A stretch of 7,248 nt of DNA, taken from positions 1 through 7,248 of the forward strand of contig JAKDIE010000062.1 in the NCBI GenBank assembly GCA_030450655.1. The letters are read 5' to 3'. Shown here piece after piece: positions 6,616-7,248 of the stretch (its first letter is position 1; every line of letters starts with the position of its first letter). The position numbers and the translations under genes were made by a program. A model generated the notes under the pieces. That model had not been told where the DNA came from and searched no databases. It saw only the letters and a list, made by a program, of their open reading frames with translations. This stretch comes from Ruaniaceae bacterium. GTDB lineage: Bacteria > Actinomycetota > Actinomycetes > Actinomycetales > Actinomycetaceae.

Positions 6616-7248
6616 TCAGTGTGCCAGCGCCCGGTCCAGGCCGTCTGCCAGGCGCGCCACCGTGCCATCCACATCGGCCAACTTGTCGAGACCGAACAGG
6701 CCAAGCCGGAACGTGGACCAGCCGGCGGGCTCGCCGCACATCAGCGGCACTCCCCCGGCAACCTGCAGGCCGGCCTGGATAAAGTTCGCTCCGGTCGCCA
6801 GCCCCGGATCGTCCGTGTGGACCACCACCACGGTGGCAGCGGCGAACTCCGGTGCGGCAACGGAGACGAAACCGCGCTCCGCCAGGAGCGCGCGCACCCG
6901 CGCACCAAGATCCTCCTGCGCTGCGCGCAACTCGGGCAGCCCGCGGCGCTGCGCCTCCACCATGAGTTCGAGGTTGCGGGCGATCGTGTCCGTGGGCATC
7001 GTGGCGTGGTAGGCGTGGCGGCCGGCCACATAGCCCTCGGAGATGGCCAGCCACTTCTTCAGATCGAGCGAGAAGCTCGTCCCCGTTGACTCGTTGATCG
7101 CCGCGCGGGCGCGTTCGTTCACCATCACGTACGCCGTGCCGGGGGTGCCACTCCAGCCCTTCTGCGGCGCGGTGATAAGAAGGTCCACGCCGCTCTCCCG
7201 CATGTTCACCCACAGCGCCCCGGAGGCGATGCAGTCCAGCACGAAGAG
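6616..7248 (-). CDS. class V aminotransferase, 3' part (alanine-glyoxylate/serine-pyruvate type)
   Basis: The C-terminal 210 residues of a pyridoxal-phosphate fold-type I enzyme; the N-terminal part lies beyond the right edge. Relatives of the alanine-glyoxylate, serine-pyruvate and PucG groups are about 380 residues long, so a little over half is visible. The first visible stretch, VLDCIASG, carries the Asp that pairs with the cofactor ring nitrogen. Twenty-five residues later, APQKGWSG carries the Schiff-base Lys. The remainder fits the C-terminal small domain, with GLPELRAAQ, a VVVVHTDDP strand and FRLGLFGLDK near the end. Amino donor and acceptor cannot be told from this fragment; purine-nitrogen or glycine/serine metabolism are family options. 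It runs in the same direction as the sugar genes, 47 bases upstream of the galactosidase. That could be one operon, but no metabolic link is obvious. Confidence 0.85.
   Translation of the reverse strand, partial: LFVLDCIASGALWVNMRESGVDLLITAPQKGWSGTPGTAYVMVNERARAAINESTGTSFSLDLKKWLAISEGYVAGRHAYHATMPTDTIARNLELMVEAQRRGLPELRAAQEDLGARVRALLAERGFVSVAAPEFAAATVVVVHTDDPGLATGANFIQAGLQVAGGVPLMCGEPAGWSTFRLGLFGLDKLADVDGTVARLADGLDRALAH

Noticed and set aside
4613..7012. A 799-codon plus-strand open frame opposite the galactosidase and aminotransferase
   Set aside because: It lies antisense to two strongly supported enzymes with visible catalytic motifs, is rich in His, Arg, Gly and Ala, and shows no recognisable domain. 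Long antisense frames are expected in GC-rich genes.
1..7248. CRISPR array, insertion sequence or phage genes
   Set aside because: No regularly spaced repeats with unique spacers were seen, and no transposase, integrase or phage protein appears in any plausible reading frame.

Overview
The window is GC-rich DNA with densely packed genes and third codon positions that are mostly G or C. The proteins (a UbiB-like kinase with an N-terminal membrane extension, a GH36 alpha-galactosidase beside a GPH-family sugar carrier, a class V aminotransferase) and the possible leaderless starts suggest an Actinomycetota chromosome, perhaps a host- or plant-associated sugar user. The phylum is an inference from composition and protein resemblance; I cannot name a genus.

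Layout. Positions 1-227 hold no gene I can assign. They contain a near-identical pair of direct repeats, a 9-base inverted repeat at the very edge, and a decayed REP-like hairpin just downstream of the first gene. A small VOC/glyoxalase-fold protein (228-665, minus) diverges from a 667-residue UbiB/ABC1-type atypical kinase (763-2766, plus). In both cases a -10-like hexamer lies only 6-7 bases before the ATG, so leaderless transcripts are possible. The UbiB-like gene converges on the sugar cluster: the two stop codons are 6 bases apart, and a 6-bp hairpin spans both.

The rest of the window is one minus-strand cluster, in transcription order: a class V (alanine-glyoxylate/serine-pyruvate type) aminotransferase cut by the right edge (6616-7248), a GH36 alpha-galactosidase (4199-6568), and a 469-residue GPH-family sugar:cation symporter (2773-4182). 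The galactosidase and carrier are 16 bases apart and make an obvious functional pair: the carrier would import an alpha-galactoside such as melibiose or raffinose, and the cytoplasmic enzyme would release galactose. The aminotransferase is separated by 47 bases containing a weak stem-loop and may be an unrelated neighbour.

No mobile-element gene, tRNA, rRNA or CRISPR array was seen, and no wholly new system is evident. The points most worth a second look are the repeat-rich left end, the in-frame 18-base tandem duplication in the carrier's central loop, the paired leaderless-type promoters, and the VOC protein with two of its four usual metal-ligand positions altered.
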